Positions 32,899 to 42,581 are shown, numbered from the stretch's first letter. The stretch: 58,691 nucleotides of DNA from an uncultured Lachnospiraceae bacterium (GCA_902799015.1 CADBZI010000005.1:1-58691); one strand, 5' to 3'. The notes: generated by a model not told the origin, from the sequence alone. Made by a program: numbers and translations.

Positions 32899-35226
32899 AT
32901 GAAACGCACATTTTTGATCGAACTGTCTGTTCTGACAGTGATTATCATATTCTGCATATTCCGATCATTTCGCAGCAAGAGAGAGATTGCGCGGCCGACA
33001 GCGATTTTTCTGTGTTCGATTGTGGTTCCTCTTCTGGGAAATATTATCATCGCGTCTTCCGAGGATCCAGCAATCTGCAATGCGGGATACATTCTGTTCC
33101 TCCTGGGCACGAATCTTGTCATTTTCACACTGATTGATTTCACTTTGCTATACTGCTCTTTTCCCCCGCTGAAAAAGATCAGCTGGGTTCTGATCATTGC
33201 TGCGCTGACAGCCGATTCGGTCTCTGTCTTTCTGAACGTATTTTTTCAGCATTGCTATACGCTGGAAGAGACAGTCCTTGAGACCGGGGAGATCTACTAT
33301 ATCCTGAAGTCGGGATTGGGTCATTACATTCATCTGTCGATCTCCGCCGTGCTCCTGGTGATGATTGCCGGGTATTATATCTGGAGAATCCTTACCAGCG
33401 CCGTGCTGTATCTGGAGAAATACCTGGTGATCCTTCTGAGCATTCTGATCGTCTCGTTATGGGAGTACCGTACGACTCTTCTGGATCGTACGATTGACCA
33501 CTCCATGATCGGACTTGCGGTGGGCGGCATTCTCCTGTATTTCTTTGCCATCGAGTACCGGGCGATTTTCCTGAAGATCGCGCTTCATGATCTTCTGATC
33601 GCCAATATGCAGAACGCGGTTTTGTTCTTCGATAAAGACGGGGAGGCAATCTACGCAAATAAAAGCGCGTCCTCCCTGTTTGGCATTACGCCCGATAGCC
33701 TGGACAATGCCGCCGGGCTGCTTGGCGAAGAGATAACGGGGGTAGCGTTTATCGAGAACAGCAATAGTGTGGAGCATGGGTCCCGCTGGCTGGCAGAGGT
33801 CAGGGATGGTGATAACTGGAAGTATTATGATGTCACCTGTCAGCGCCTGGAAGACCGCAGGGGCACTTATATCGGCACGTTTTTCGGAATATCGGATGAC
33901 ACAGAGGTAGAGCAGGAACGCAGGGAGAGATCGTATCGGCAGACGCATGATGAGCTGACAGGAATGGTGAACAGAGAGATGTTCATTGATCTGGTGAAGC
34001 AGAAGCTGGAAGACGCGCCGGAGACGGAATATACGATGATCCTTTCCGACATCTCGGATTTTAAGATGATCAATGATATATACGGAAGGGATTTTGCGGA
34101 CAGGATTCTCCGGGAGATCGCGGATCTTGTGCGAAGGATTGTGCCGGAGGAGGCTGTCTATTGCCGGTGGGGCGCAGACCGGTTTGCCGTATTTACCCCA
34201 AAAGGCGGCATCAGCCCGGAAGATCTGGAGAATAGGATCAGAGCGTATTCCTGGAGTGAGGGCAGCGCGAAAAACCTGAAGCATCCTCTGGTGATGCATG
34301 CGGGATATTATGAAATCACAGACCGGAGCCTTTCGGTTTCCTCCATGATCGACCGGTGCATCATGGCCATTTCGGAGGTACGCGATGACTATCAAAGGCT
34401 GGTCTGCGTGTATGATGAGGGGCTTCGCCGAAAGAGACTGCGGGAGCAGAAGGTGAACGCCGATCTGCCGGAGGCGCTCAAGAGCGGACAGATCCTTCCG
34501 TATCTGCAGCCGCAGTATGACAGACAACATGCCCTGACCGGCGCGGAGGTTCTGGTGCGGTGGCAGCATCCTGAGGAGGGGCTTCTGGCGCCTTCGGGGT
34601 TTATTCCGATTTTTGAGAAAAACGGAATGATTGTAAAGCTGGATACCTATATCTGGGAGGAGGCCTGCAGGATACTTGCCTCCTGGAAGGGAACCGGCAG
34701 AGAGCATCTGCATCTGTCCGTCAATATTTCGCCGAAGGATTTTTATTTTATCGATCCCTATGAAACCTTCACGCAGCTGGTCGAGAAGTATGGCCTGGCA
34801 CCGGAAAAACTCCATCTGGAGGTGACGGAGACGGTTGTCATGAACAACGCCGCACAGAGCATTTCCAGCATCCGGCACCTGAGGGAGTATGGATTCATCG
34901 TGGAGATGGACGACTTCGGAAGCGGATATTCCTCCCTGAATCTGCTCCGCGACATGCCGGTGGATACGTTGAAGATTGACATGGGATTCCTGGGCAAGAC
35001 GTCCCATCCGAAGAAGGCGGAAACCATCCTGAGCAGCATTATAGAGCTGGCGCATCATCTGAATATGACATCGATCGCAGAGGGCGTTGAGCAGGAGGAA
35101 CAGCTCTGCATGCTGACGCAGATGGGCTGCACCGTTTTTCAGGGATATTATTTTGCGAAGCCGATGCCTCTGAGCGAGTTCGAAGAGAGGGAAGCCGGTG
35201 TGCCGGCGGCACGTGCTTCTTACTGA
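32899..35226 (+). CDS. Membrane GGDEF-EAL protein, probable c-di-GMP phosphodiesterase
   Basis: The product is 775 aa: seven or so hydrophobic helices (about 1-225, histidine-kinase-type 7TM sensor), a PAS domain (about 235-340), a GGDEF domain (about 350-500) and an EAL domain (about 520-765). The GGDEF signature is replaced by 'GADRF', predicting no cyclase activity. The EAL domain keeps its key residues: 'EVLVRW', 'NISPKDF', 'EVTETVV', 'DDFGSGYSS', 'LKIDMGF', 'EGVEQEEQ' and 'QGYYFAKP'. The start at 32899 is chosen because the longer frame begins inside tRNA-Leu. Confidence 0.92.
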   Translation: MKRTFLIELSVLTVIIIFCIFRSFRSKREIARPTAIFLCSIVVPLLGNIIIASSEDPAICNAGYILFLLGTNLVIFTLIDFTLLYCSFPPLKKISWVLIIAALTADSVSVFLNVFFQHCYTLEETVLETGEIYYILKSGLGHYIHLSISAVLLVMIAGYYIWRILTSAVLYLEKYLVILLSILIVSLWEYRTTLLDRTIDHSMIGLAVGGILLYFFAIEYRAIFLKIALHDLLIANMQNAVLFFDKDGEAIYANKSASSLFGITPDSLDNAAGLLGEEITGVAFIENSNSVEHGSRWLAEVRDGDNWKYYDVTCQRLEDRRGTYIGTFFGISDDTEVEQERRERSYRQTHDELTGMVNREMFIDLVKQKLEDAPETEYTMILSDISDFKMINDIYGRDFADRILREIADLVRRIVPEEAVYCRWGADRFAVFTPKGGISPEDLENRIRAYSWSEGSAKNLKHPLVMHAGYYEITDRSLSVSSMIDRCIMAISEVRDDYQRLVCVYDEGLRRKRLREQKVNADLPEALKSGQILPYLQPQYDRQHALTGAEVLVRWQHPEEGLLAPSGFIPIFEKNGMIVKLDTYIWEEACRILASWKGTGREHLHLSVNISPKDFYFIDPYETFTQLVEKYGLAPEKLHLEVTETVVMNNAAQSISSIRHLREYGFIVEMDDFGSGYSSLNLLRDMPVDTLKIDMGFLGKTSHPKKAETILSSIIELAHHLNMTSIAEGVEQEEQLCMLTQMGCTVFQGYYFAKPMPLSEFEEREAGVPAARASY

Positions 35227-35253
35227 TGAAGTGAAAATCTGCCGGAGGCGTTC

Positions 35254-36003
35254 TTGAATGCTATGATACACACAAGAATTTACACGGCGTCTGTGGACTG
35301 CCTGAAGGACCCGGTTCTTTACCGGCGGGCGTTGTCTCTTCTTCCCGAACAGAGAAGGGAAAGCGCGGAGCGGATGAAGATCGGCAGCGGAAAATGGCTC
35401 AGTGCCGGTGCCGGGCTGCTGCTGATGGCGGCACTGGCGGATCAGGCGGCGGGAGCCGGACATAACCGCGCGGATCAGGCGGCGGGATATCGGCATAATA
35501 TCGCGGAATATACGAGCCTGACGATTGCAAAGGGAGAACATGGAAAGCCATATCTGCCGGACGATCCGCAGATTCATTTTAACCTGTCACATTCCGGAAA
35601 CCGGGTTCTGTGTATGATTTCTCCGGTCGCATGCGGCTGTGATATTGAGCAGACAGATCGTACGCCGAAGCAGATCGGGATGGTGATCCGGTGCCTGGCG
35701 GAATCGGAACAGCGCCTGGCGGCAGCTTCCCCGATTCTCTTCAGCAGAATCTGGACCCTCAAGGAAAGCATCCTGAAGCTGAGCGGAAAGGGGCTCTTGA
35801 TTCCGATGAATTCGTTCGAGGTATCACTGGACCCGCCGGCGGTGCGGCAGGACTTTATTGAGGGGCCGGTCGTTCTGAAAGAGTATGAGACATTCCGGCC
35901 CGCCGAACCCGGTACGGCGGGTTATTGCTGTGCCTGCGCACTCGCCGGGGAGGAAGCGCCGGAGGAAATGACGCAGGTGGATCTGAGCGAACTCCTTTCG
36001 TGA
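35254..36003 (+). CDS. 4'-phosphopantetheinyl transferase, Sfp/AcpT superfamily
   Basis: The 249-aa enzyme transfers phosphopantetheine from CoA to carrier proteins. Motifs are 'FNLSHSGNRVLC', the Mg-binding 'CGCDIEQ' and 'RIWTLKESILKLSGKGL'. TTG start with GGAGG five bases upstream (ATG at 35263 is the alternative). Residues ~60-90 contain an imperfect tandem 10-residue repeat ('ADQAAGAGHN', 'ADQAAGYRHN'). No NRPS, PKS or carrier protein gene is in the window, so its target is unknown. Confidence 0.88.
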   Translation: MNAMIHTRIYTASVDCLKDPVLYRRALSLLPEQRRESAERMKIGSGKWLSAGAGLLLMAALADQAAGAGHNRADQAAGYRHNIAEYTSLTIAKGEHGKPYLPDDPQIHFNLSHSGNRVLCMISPVACGCDIEQTDRTPKQIGMVIRCLAESEQRLAAASPILFSRIWTLKESILKLSGKGLLIPMNSFEVSLDPPAVRQDFIEGPVVLKEYETFRPAEPGTAGYCCACALAGEEAPEEMTQVDLSELLS

Positions 36004-36078
36004 GGGCATATCCCCGCGGATGCTGCGAACGCGCAGAGTGCCGCGCGCACCGCGCACCAGATGGAAGGTACCGATTCT

Positions 36079-37314
36079 ATGAAAGTAACGATTGAGAATC
36101 TTACAAAGAAATTCCCGGGAAGGGGCCGGAAGGACCCGGAGACCATTGCGGTCAATGATTTTGATTTTGAGATCCCGAGCGGTGAGCTGGTCGGTCTTCT
36201 CGGGCCCAGCGGCTGCGGAAAGAGCACGACGCTGCTCATGATCTGCGGACTGCTTCAGCCGACGGAGGGAAGGATTCTGTTTGACGAGGAGGATGTCACC
36301 AACGTTCCGCCGGAGGAGCGCGGGGTCGGTCTGGTCTTTCAGAACTATGCGCTGTATCCCCACATGACAGTGGAGGAGAACATCATGTTCCCGCTCGGCA
36401 ACCTGCGCGGCAAGGATAAGCTGTCAAAGGAGGAAATGCGCTCGCGTGCAAGACAGGCGGCTTCTCTGGTCCAGATCGATACGCTGCTGGACCGGCGTCC
36501 GAAGGAGCTGTCCGGCGGTCAGCAGCAGAGAGTCGCGATCGCCCGCGCTCTGGTGAAGATGCCGCGCGTTCTGCTGATGGACGAGCCGCTCTCCAACCTG
36601 GACGCCAGGCTGAGACTGCAGACGCGGGTGGAGATCCGCCGGATTCAGCGGGAGACCGGGATTACAACGATCTTTGTCACGCACGATCAGGAGGAGGCCA
36701 TGTCCATCTCCGATACGATTGTGGTGATGGAGGCAGGTGTGGTTCAGCAGATCGGCAGACCGCAGGACGTCTACGATGACCCGCACAATCTGTTTGTCGC
36801 GAAGTTCCTCGGCACGCCGCCGATCAATGTGTTCGAAGGCAGCCTGAAGGACGGAAAGATTCTGATCGGGGACAGCGAGGTTTTTGAGATCAAGGACCTT
36901 GCTCCGGACCCCGCTGCTCATCTGTACGAAGGTCCGGACGCCGGCAGGACGGCGAAGCAGGCGGAGGAAAGCGCAGGAGCAGCGCTTCGCAGGGACGGCG
37001 TGAAGAAAGGTCCCGGCCGCCTGGCGAAGGACGCCGGCAGCATACCGGTCTGGGTCGGGATCCGTCCGGAGGGATTCTTCCTGGACGAGGAAGGTCCGCT
37101 TGTCTGCAGCCTGAAGGGGGTAGAAGTGATGGGACGCGATGTGACAGTGGTCTCCACCCATCCCGCCTTTCAGGGAGAAACCATCCGCACCATCATAGAC
37201 GCGCAGAGCGGTGTGGATACCACAAAGAGTGAAGTGCGCTACCGCGTGCGGCCCGGCAAGATCTTCGTGTTTGCAAAAGACTCCGGAGAGCGGCTGTACG
37301 GCGCCGGAGAGTAA
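36079..37314 (+). CDS. Carbohydrate ABC importer ATP-binding protein (UgpC/MsmK type)
   Basis: The 411-aa ATPase has Walker A 'GPSGCGKSTT', Q-loop 'LVFQNYALYPHM', signature 'LSGGQQQRVAIARAL', Walker B 'RVLLMDEP' and H-loop 'FVTHDQEE'. The C-terminal TOBE/OB domain starts near residue 235 and holds a variable Ala/Lys-rich insertion (about 290-325). ATG at 36079 with GGAAGGT upstream. It is first in a four-gene importer operon: ATPase, two permeases, binding protein. It couples ATP hydrolysis to sugar or glycerol-phosphate-like uptake. Confidence 0.93.
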   Translation: MKVTIENLTKKFPGRGRKDPETIAVNDFDFEIPSGELVGLLGPSGCGKSTTLLMICGLLQPTEGRILFDEEDVTNVPPEERGVGLVFQNYALYPHMTVEENIMFPLGNLRGKDKLSKEEMRSRARQAASLVQIDTLLDRRPKELSGGQQQRVAIARALVKMPRVLLMDEPLSNLDARLRLQTRVEIRRIQRETGITTIFVTHDQEEAMSISDTIVVMEAGVVQQIGRPQDVYDDPHNLFVAKFLGTPPINVFEGSLKDGKILIGDSEVFEIKDLAPDPAAHLYEGPDAGRTAKQAEESAGAALRRDGVKKGPGRLAKDAGSIPVWVGIRPEGFFLDEEGPLVCSLKGVEVMGRDVTVVSTHPAFQGETIRTIIDAQSGVDTTKSEVRYRVRPGKIFVFAKDSGERLYGAGE

Positions 37315-37402
37315 TCAGCACCCCGGAAGCGGCTTCGCAGGGCCGGCAGATCATCCGGGGAGCGCTGCATAAGAGCTGACAAATCATCCAGGGAGTATCC
37401 AT

Positions 37403-38293
37403 ATGGAGAATAACAATAGAAAAGCCTGGCTGTATCTTCTCCCCGCAGGGATCTTCCTTGCGGTGTTCATGATCTACCCTCTGATTGATGTATTCATCTA
37501 CTCGATCGAGGAGGGCTTCAATTTTGCTTCACAGACGAGCCAGGGTACCGGACTGTTCAATTTCAGCTATATCCTGCACGATCCGTATTTTCTTCAGGCC
37601 GTGCGCAATACGGCGCTGTGCGTGGTGATCACGGTTCCGATTTCGACGGGACTGTCGCTGCTGATCGCATTTGGCCTGAGCTCCATCAAGCCGCTGCGCA
37701 ATCTGTTCCAGACCATCTACTTTCTGCCGTATGTGACGAACACCCTGGCGGTCGGCCTGGTCTTCATGATTCTGTTCAAGAAGACAGCCTACACCGATGG
37801 AATGGTCAACCTGCTTCTGCAGGCATTCGGCAGCCCGACCGTTGACTTTATAGACGGCCCTTACTGGGCGAAAATGATGGTGCTGTGCATCTATGTCATC
37901 TGGATCGTGATGCCGTTCAAGATCCTGATTCTGACCAGTGCGCTGGCTTCCGTGGACCAGAACTATTACAACGCCGCGAAGGTGGACGGAACCAGAGGCT
38001 GGCGGATCTTCTGGCGGATCACGCTGCCGATGATCTCCCCGACGGTATTCTACCTGATCATCACCGGCTTCATCGGTGCGTTCAAGGAATACTCCGACGC
38101 GGTTGCCCTGTTCGGAACGGATCTGAACGCCGCGAAGATGAACACGATCGTCGGCTACATATACGATATGCTCTACGGAAACGGAGGCGGCTATCCGTCC
38201 TACGCATCCGCGGCGGCGATCCTGCTGTTCTTCATTATCCTGACGATCACGGTCATCAATCTGCTGGTCAGCAGACGACACGTTTACTATTAA
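37403..38293 (+). CDS. ABC sugar permease, MalF/UgpA type
   Basis: A 296-aa permease with six hydrophobic helices. The EAA loop is 'NAAKVDGTRGWRIFWRITLPMISP' (about 190-215), which docks to the ATPase. The N-terminus 'AWLYLLPAGIFLAVFMIYPL' is typical. It pairs with the MalG-type permease 84 bases downstream. Confidence 0.93.
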   Translation: MENNNRKAWLYLLPAGIFLAVFMIYPLIDVFIYSIEEGFNFASQTSQGTGLFNFSYILHDPYFLQAVRNTALCVVITVPISTGLSLLIAFGLSSIKPLRNLFQTIYFLPYVTNTLAVGLVFMILFKKTAYTDGMVNLLLQAFGSPTVDFIDGPYWAKMMVLCIYVIWIVMPFKILILTSALASVDQNYYNAAKVDGTRGWRIFWRITLPMISPTVFYLIITGFIGAFKEYSDAVALFGTDLNAAKMNTIVGYIYDMLYGNGGGYPSYASAAAILLFFIILTITVINLLVSRRHVYY

Positions 38294-38377
38294 ATATTAA
38301 ATGACTGAAGCTTCATGTGAAAAACACTGATTCATGACGATTTGAGCCGCCGGTCAAGCGGCGGAATGAGGATTGAT

Positions 38378-39211
38378 ATGAAGAACCGGACATTTCATAA
38401 GATCCTGATCTATGCGCTCCTGGTTTTGTGGGCGGTGATCGTGCTGTTCCCGTTCTACTGGATGGTGCTGACCTCCGTGAAGAGCTACAGCGCGTACAAT
38501 TCGGAGTACGTGCCTTCCCTCATCACGATGAATCCGATCCTTGAGAACTACGTGCAGGCATTCACGCAGGTTCCCCTGGCGCGGTATCTGCTGAACACAT
38601 TGATCTTCACGGTGATTACCACCGCGATTATGACGGTGGTGGCCGTGCTGGCCGCATTCGCATTTGCAAGGCTGCAGTTCCGCGGCAAGAACATCGTGTT
38701 CGCGCTGTTTCTGTCGCTGATGATGCTGCCAAATGAGCTCGTGGTGATTACGAACTTTGTGACCATTACCAACGCGCACCTGCGCAACACCTTCCCGGGA
38801 CTGATTCTGCCCTCCGTGATGTCCGTGTTCTATGTGTACCTGCTCAAGGAAAACTTTGAGATGGTGCCGGACAATCTCTATCTTGCGGCGAAGGTGGACG
38901 GAACCAGCGATATGAAATATCTGCTGCGGGTGATGGTTCCGATCTGCAGACCGACCATTGTTACGATCATCATCCTGAAGGTCATCGAGTGCTGGAACGC
39001 GTATGTCTGGCCGCGCCTGATCACGGATGATCCGAACTACTTCCTGGTATCGAACGGGATTCAGGAACTGAGGGAAAATGGATTCGGCCGCGAGAATATC
39101 CCTGCGATGATGGCGGCGGTGGTTGTCATCTCGATCCCGCTGATCGTCCTGTTTCTGATCTTCCGCAATAAGATCATGGCAGGCGTGCTGAGAGGAGGGA
39201 CGAAAGGATGA
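38378..39211 (+). CDS. ABC sugar permease, MalG/UgpE type
   Basis: A 277-aa permease with six helices and the EAA loop 'LAAKVDGTSDMKYLLRVMVPICRP'. ATG at 38378 preceded by GAGGATTGAT. Its TGA overlaps the start of the binding-protein gene (ATGATGA), so the two are translationally coupled. Confidence 0.93.
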   Translation: MKNRTFHKILIYALLVLWAVIVLFPFYWMVLTSVKSYSAYNSEYVPSLITMNPILENYVQAFTQVPLARYLLNTLIFTVITTAIMTVVAVLAAFAFARLQFRGKNIVFALFLSLMMLPNELVVITNFVTITNAHLRNTFPGLILPSVMSVFYVYLLKENFEMVPDNLYLAAKVDGTSDMKYLLRVMVPICRPTIVTIIILKVIECWNAYVWPRLITDDPNYFLVSNGIQELRENGFGRENIPAMMAAVVVISIPLIVLFLIFRNKIMAGVLRGGTKG

Positions 39212-40875
39212 TGTGGAGAAGGAAACGTCCGGGAAAGATTGTCATCGCCGTCCTCTATCTGCTTGGCGCAGCGGCGCTGCTTGGCGGCTGTCACGGAAAA
39301 GTGCAGACCAGCTCATTCTCCGCGCCGGATCATTTTGATACCGGGAAAGACTACACCATCACCTTCTGGGCTAAGAACGATACGAACAAGACGCAGGTGA
39401 AGATCTACAACCAGGCGGTGGAGGACTTTGAGAAGCTCTACCCGAACATCCATGTGAAGCTGCGCCTGTATACGAACTACGGCGATATCTACAACGATGT
39501 TATCACGAACATTTCCACCGGGACGACGCCGAATGTCTGCATTACCTATCCGGACAATATCGCCACCTACATGAGCGGCGAAAATGTCGTGGTCCAGCTG
39601 GATGATCTGGCCGGGGATCAGCGATACGGACTGGGCGGATCCGAGGTTGCATTCACGTCTCCCACTCTGGAGGAGATGACGCCGAAGTTTCTCGAGGAGT
39701 GCCGGATCAACGGCAGGCTGATGGCGATGCCGTTTATGCGCTCCACGGAAGCCTGCTACATCAATCAGGACCTTGTCGAGAAGCTGGGGTATGAGGTGCC
39801 GGACATCCTGACCTGGGACTTCGTCTATGAGGTCAGCGAGGCGGCGATGGAGAAGGACGAGGACGGGCTGTTCAAGGTCAACGGGCAGAAGGTTCTGATC
39901 CCGTTCCTCTATAAGTCCACCGACAATATGCTGATCCAGATGCTGCAGCAGAGTCCGACAGGAGAATACGCGAATGCCGACGGCGAAGTCCTTATGTTCA
40001 ATGACACGACGAAAGCGCTTCTCTCAGAGGTGGCCAAACATGCGCAGAGCCGTGCATTTTCGACCTTTAAGGTCTCCAGCTATCCCGCGAACTTCCTGAA
40101 TGCCGGGCAGTGCATCTTTGCCGTTGATTCCACGGCGGGATCGACATGGATGGGGTCGGAGGCTCCGCTGATCGATATCAGCCCGGACAAGATTGTAACG
40201 TTTGAGACGGCAGTGCGCCCGGTCCCGCAGATGGATCCGGAGCATCCGCAGATGATCTCGCAGGGCCCGTCTGTTTGCATTTTCAATAAGGAGGATCCGC
40301 AGGAGGTCCTGGCCAGCTGGCTGTTTACCCAGTTTCTGCTGACGGATCAGGTGCAGATTGACTATTCCTCGACGGAGGGGTATCTGCCCGTCACACAAAG
40401 CGCGCTGAACAATGAAGCGTATAAGGAATACCTCGCGGCATCCGGTTCGGATCAGAAGGCGCATTATTCGGTGAAGCTGGACGCGGTACAGCTGATCATG
40501 GATCACACGGAGGATACCTTCGTGACGCCGGTGTTCAACGGCTCCGCCTCGCTGCGGGATGCCGCTTCCTACCTGGTGGAGGATACGGTGAAGAGCGCGC
40601 GGCGCAAGCAGGAGGTCAATGACAAGTACTTTGACCAGCTGTTTCAGGACGTGAAGAACCTGTATCACCTGGACCAGATCAGGACCGCGGGAGAAAAGGA
40701 CGGGACGGACGAGGAAGGAACTGCGCCGGGTGCTTTGTCTCATGCGCGCGATCTGGGACCATTGCCTGTGACGGCGGTCATACTGCTTGCCGCGCTCGCG
40801 GCCGCCTGGGCAGGAATTCTGGTATGGATGATTGCCGGATCTGTGCGAAACCGTCAGAAACGGAAAGGAAAATGA
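39208..40875 (+). CDS. Family 1 extracellular solute-binding lipoprotein with C-terminal membrane helix
   Basis: The 555-aa product has a lipoprotein signal with lipobox 'LLGGC' (Cys28). The mature part starts 'YTITFWAKNDTNKTQVKIYNQAVEDFEKLYPNI', a typical carbohydrate-binding cleft protein, and runs to about residue 480. After an acidic Gly-rich linker a second hydrophobic helix (about 519-545) with a basic tail 'RNRQKRKGK' follows. A C-terminal anchor on a lipid-anchored binding protein is unusual. It is last in the importer operon; the sugar ligand is unknown. Confidence 0.9.
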   Translation: MMWRRKRPGKIVIAVLYLLGAAALLGGCHGKVQTSSFSAPDHFDTGKDYTITFWAKNDTNKTQVKIYNQAVEDFEKLYPNIHVKLRLYTNYGDIYNDVITNISTGTTPNVCITYPDNIATYMSGENVVVQLDDLAGDQRYGLGGSEVAFTSPTLEEMTPKFLEECRINGRLMAMPFMRSTEACYINQDLVEKLGYEVPDILTWDFVYEVSEAAMEKDEDGLFKVNGQKVLIPFLYKSTDNMLIQMLQQSPTGEYANADGEVLMFNDTTKALLSEVAKHAQSRAFSTFKVSSYPANFLNAGQCIFAVDSTAGSTWMGSEAPLIDISPDKIVTFETAVRPVPQMDPEHPQMISQGPSVCIFNKEDPQEVLASWLFTQFLLTDQVQIDYSSTEGYLPVTQSALNNEAYKEYLAASGSDQKAHYSVKLDAVQLIMDHTEDTFVTPVFNGSASLRDAASYLVEDTVKSARRKQEVNDKYFDQLFQDVKNLYHLDQIRTAGEKDGTDEEGTAPGALSHARDLGPLPVTAVILLAALAAAWAGILVWMIAGSVRNRQKRKGK

Positions 40876-40903
40876 CGGAAAATATCGGACTGAAAAATCC
40901 TTC

Positions 40904-40933
40904 TTGAGTTATCATAGGAAGTGTTGCTATAAT
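40904..40933 (+). promoter_or_regulatory. Promoter of the TEA-repeat lipoprotein gene
   Basis: TTGAGT (40904-40909), 18 bp, TATAAT (40928-40933), about 65 bases before the start codon. Confidence 0.8.
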
Positions 40934-40999
40934 CAGAGGTGATTTTTTATCAGGCACATGGTGGTGCGTAATAGTTATCAAGGATATGGAGGAGGCATT

Positions 41000-42454
41000 A
41001 TGAAAAAGCTCAGATTGTTTGCGGCAGCTATTGCAGTTACGGCGCTGGCACTGACGGGCTGCAGCAGCTCCAAGAAGGAGACGGAAGCTCCGAAGGAGAC
41101 ACAGGCAAAGGAAACCCAGGCTCCTGAGACGCAGGCTAAGGAAACGCAGGCGCCCGAGACCCAGGCTCCTGAGACACAGGCGAAAGAAACCGAAGCTGCA
41201 GTCGCAGCTGAGACGGAAGCCGCTGTTGTAGAGACCGAGGCCGCTGTTGTAGAGACCGAGGCTGCTGTTGTAGAGACGGAAGCCGCTGTTGCAGAGACCG
41301 AGGCCGCTGCTGTAGAGACCGAGGCTGCTGCTGTTGAGACGGAAGCCGCTGCCGAGGAGACCGAGGCTGCTGTTGAGGAGACCGAGGCTGCTGTCGAGGA
41401 AACGGAAGCTGCTGTCGAAGAGACCGAAGCCGCTGTCGAGGAGACCGAGGCTGCTGTCGAGGAAACGGAAGCTGCTGTCGAAGAGACCGAAGCCGCTGTC
41501 GAGGAGACCGAGGCTGCTGTTGAAGAGACCGAAGCTGCTGTCGAGGAGACCGAGGCTGCTGTTGAAGAGACGGAAGCCGCTGTCGAAGAGACGGAAGCCG
41601 CTGTTGAAGAGACCGAAGCCGCTGTCGAGGAGACCGAGGCTGCTGTCGAGGAGACCGAGGCCGCTGTCGAAGAGACCGAGGCTGCTGCGGAGACCGAAGC
41701 GGAATCCGGAATCATGACATACGAAGAGTACGCGGAAGCCGAGCCCGATACACTTGTTACGATTGAAGCATTCGTACAGGGCAAACAGAAGTTCTATGCG
41801 GACAATAAGGAAGTAGGAACCTCCACTGTGACGCTCTATGCACAGGACGAGAATGGCGGATACTTCCTCTACAACGTACCGGTTACCGAATCTGATTACG
41901 CAAGGATCAAAGAAGGAACAAAGATCCGCTTCACGGGCTACAAGAGTGAGTGGGCAGGAGAGGTTGAGATCGTACCCGACAGCCTTGAGCCGATCGAAGT
42001 CATTCGCGGCGGAATCTACATCTCCAAGCCGGTTGATGTGACGGACGTTCTGGGTGACGAGGATCAGCTTGCCGAGTATATGAACCAGAGAGTATCCTTC
42101 ACAGGCATGACGGTTGAGCCGAACTACGCTGTGGAAGAAGAGACCGAGACAGCAACCGAAGCCGAGGAAGGCAATGAGACGGAAGCTGAGACGGAAGGCG
42201 CTGAGCTTGCATTCATGTACGGATGGGATGGATCCGGTTCCGAGGGTGACGACCTGTACTTCAACGCATCGGTTGACGGCAAGGTTTACACCTTTGTTGT
42301 AGAGTCCAACCTCTGCGATGAGAACAGCGAAGTATATCAGACAGTCAAGAACCTGAAGGTTGGCGATCAGATCGACATGGAAGGCTTCCTGTACTGGTAT
42401 GAAGGCGCACAGCCGCATATCATCAGCGTAACCCTTCCCGAGGAGGAAGAGTAA
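41000..42454 (+). CDS. Surface lipoprotein with long (TEAAVEE)n stalk and OB-like C-terminal domain
   Basis: The 484-aa product has a signal with lipobox 'ALTGC' (Cys21) and a Lys/Glu/Thr/Gln-rich segment ('KETQAPETQ'). About 25 near-identical heptads (TEAAVEE and variants) cover roughly residues 58-235. The C-terminal domain (about 240-484) has a beta-rich pattern ('LVTIEAFVQGKQKFYADNKEV', 'KIRFTGYKSEWAGEVEI'), like tandem OB-fold modules, with a second acidic insertion. GGAGGAGG precedes the ATG. The stalk would project the C-terminal domain from the membrane. Function unknown. Confidence 0.82.
   Translation: MKKLRLFAAAIAVTALALTGCSSSKKETEAPKETQAKETQAPETQAKETQAPETQAPETQAKETEAAVAAETEAAVVETEAAVVETEAAVVETEAAVAETEAAAVETEAAAVETEAAAEETEAAVEETEAAVEETEAAVEETEAAVEETEAAVEETEAAVEETEAAVEETEAAVEETEAAVEETEAAVEETEAAVEETEAAVEETEAAVEETEAAVEETEAAVEETEAAAETEAESGIMTYEEYAEAEPDTLVTIEAFVQGKQKFYADNKEVGTSTVTLYAQDENGGYFLYNVPVTESDYARIKEGTKIRFTGYKSEWAGEVEIVPDSLEPIEVIRGGIYISKPVDVTDVLGDEDQLAEYMNQRVSFTGMTVEPNYAVEEETETATEAEEGNETEAETEGAELAFMYGWDGSGSEGDDLYFNASVDGKVYTFVVESNLCDENSEVYQTVKNLKVGDQIDMEGFLYWYEGAQPHIISVTLPEEEE
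41180..41695 (+). repeat. 21-bp tandem repeats encoding TEAA(V/A)xE heptads
   Basis: Near-uniform 21-bp units such as 'gaggctgctgtcgaggagacc' repeat about 25 times with mostly silent differences. The regular period keeps all other frames open, which creates long spurious frames on both strands. Confidence 0.95.
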
Positions 42455-42462
42455 TCCGCAGA

Positions 42463-42538
42463 AAACTTCACCGGGATAGCCTGATGAGGTAAACGGAAAA
42501 AAGAACTTCACCGGGGCAGCCTGATGAGGTAAATGAAA
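42463..42538 (+). repeat. Direct duplication of a ~37-bp segment
   Basis: 'aacttcaccggg' plus 'agcctgatgaggtaaa' occurs at 42463-42499 and again at 42502-42538 with a few substitutions, directly after the lipoprotein stop codon. Confidence 0.85.
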
Positions 42539-42549
42539 GAAAGAACAGG

Positions 42550-42581
42550 TCCCCGGAGCCTTTGCGGTTCCGGGGATTTTT
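42550..42581 (+). terminator. Terminator of the TEA-repeat lipoprotein gene
   Basis: An 11-bp stem (TCCCCGGAGCC with GGTTCCGGGGA, one G-U) and a TTTGC loop, followed by a T run. Confidence 0.93.

Noticed and set aside
40778-42511. A 577-codon frame on the minus strand opposite the TEA-repeat lipoprotein, and another at 40978-41784
   Set aside because: Both arise from the 21-bp tandem repeat, which keeps other frames open. They are low-complexity, lack a ribosome site, and oppose a well-supported gene.
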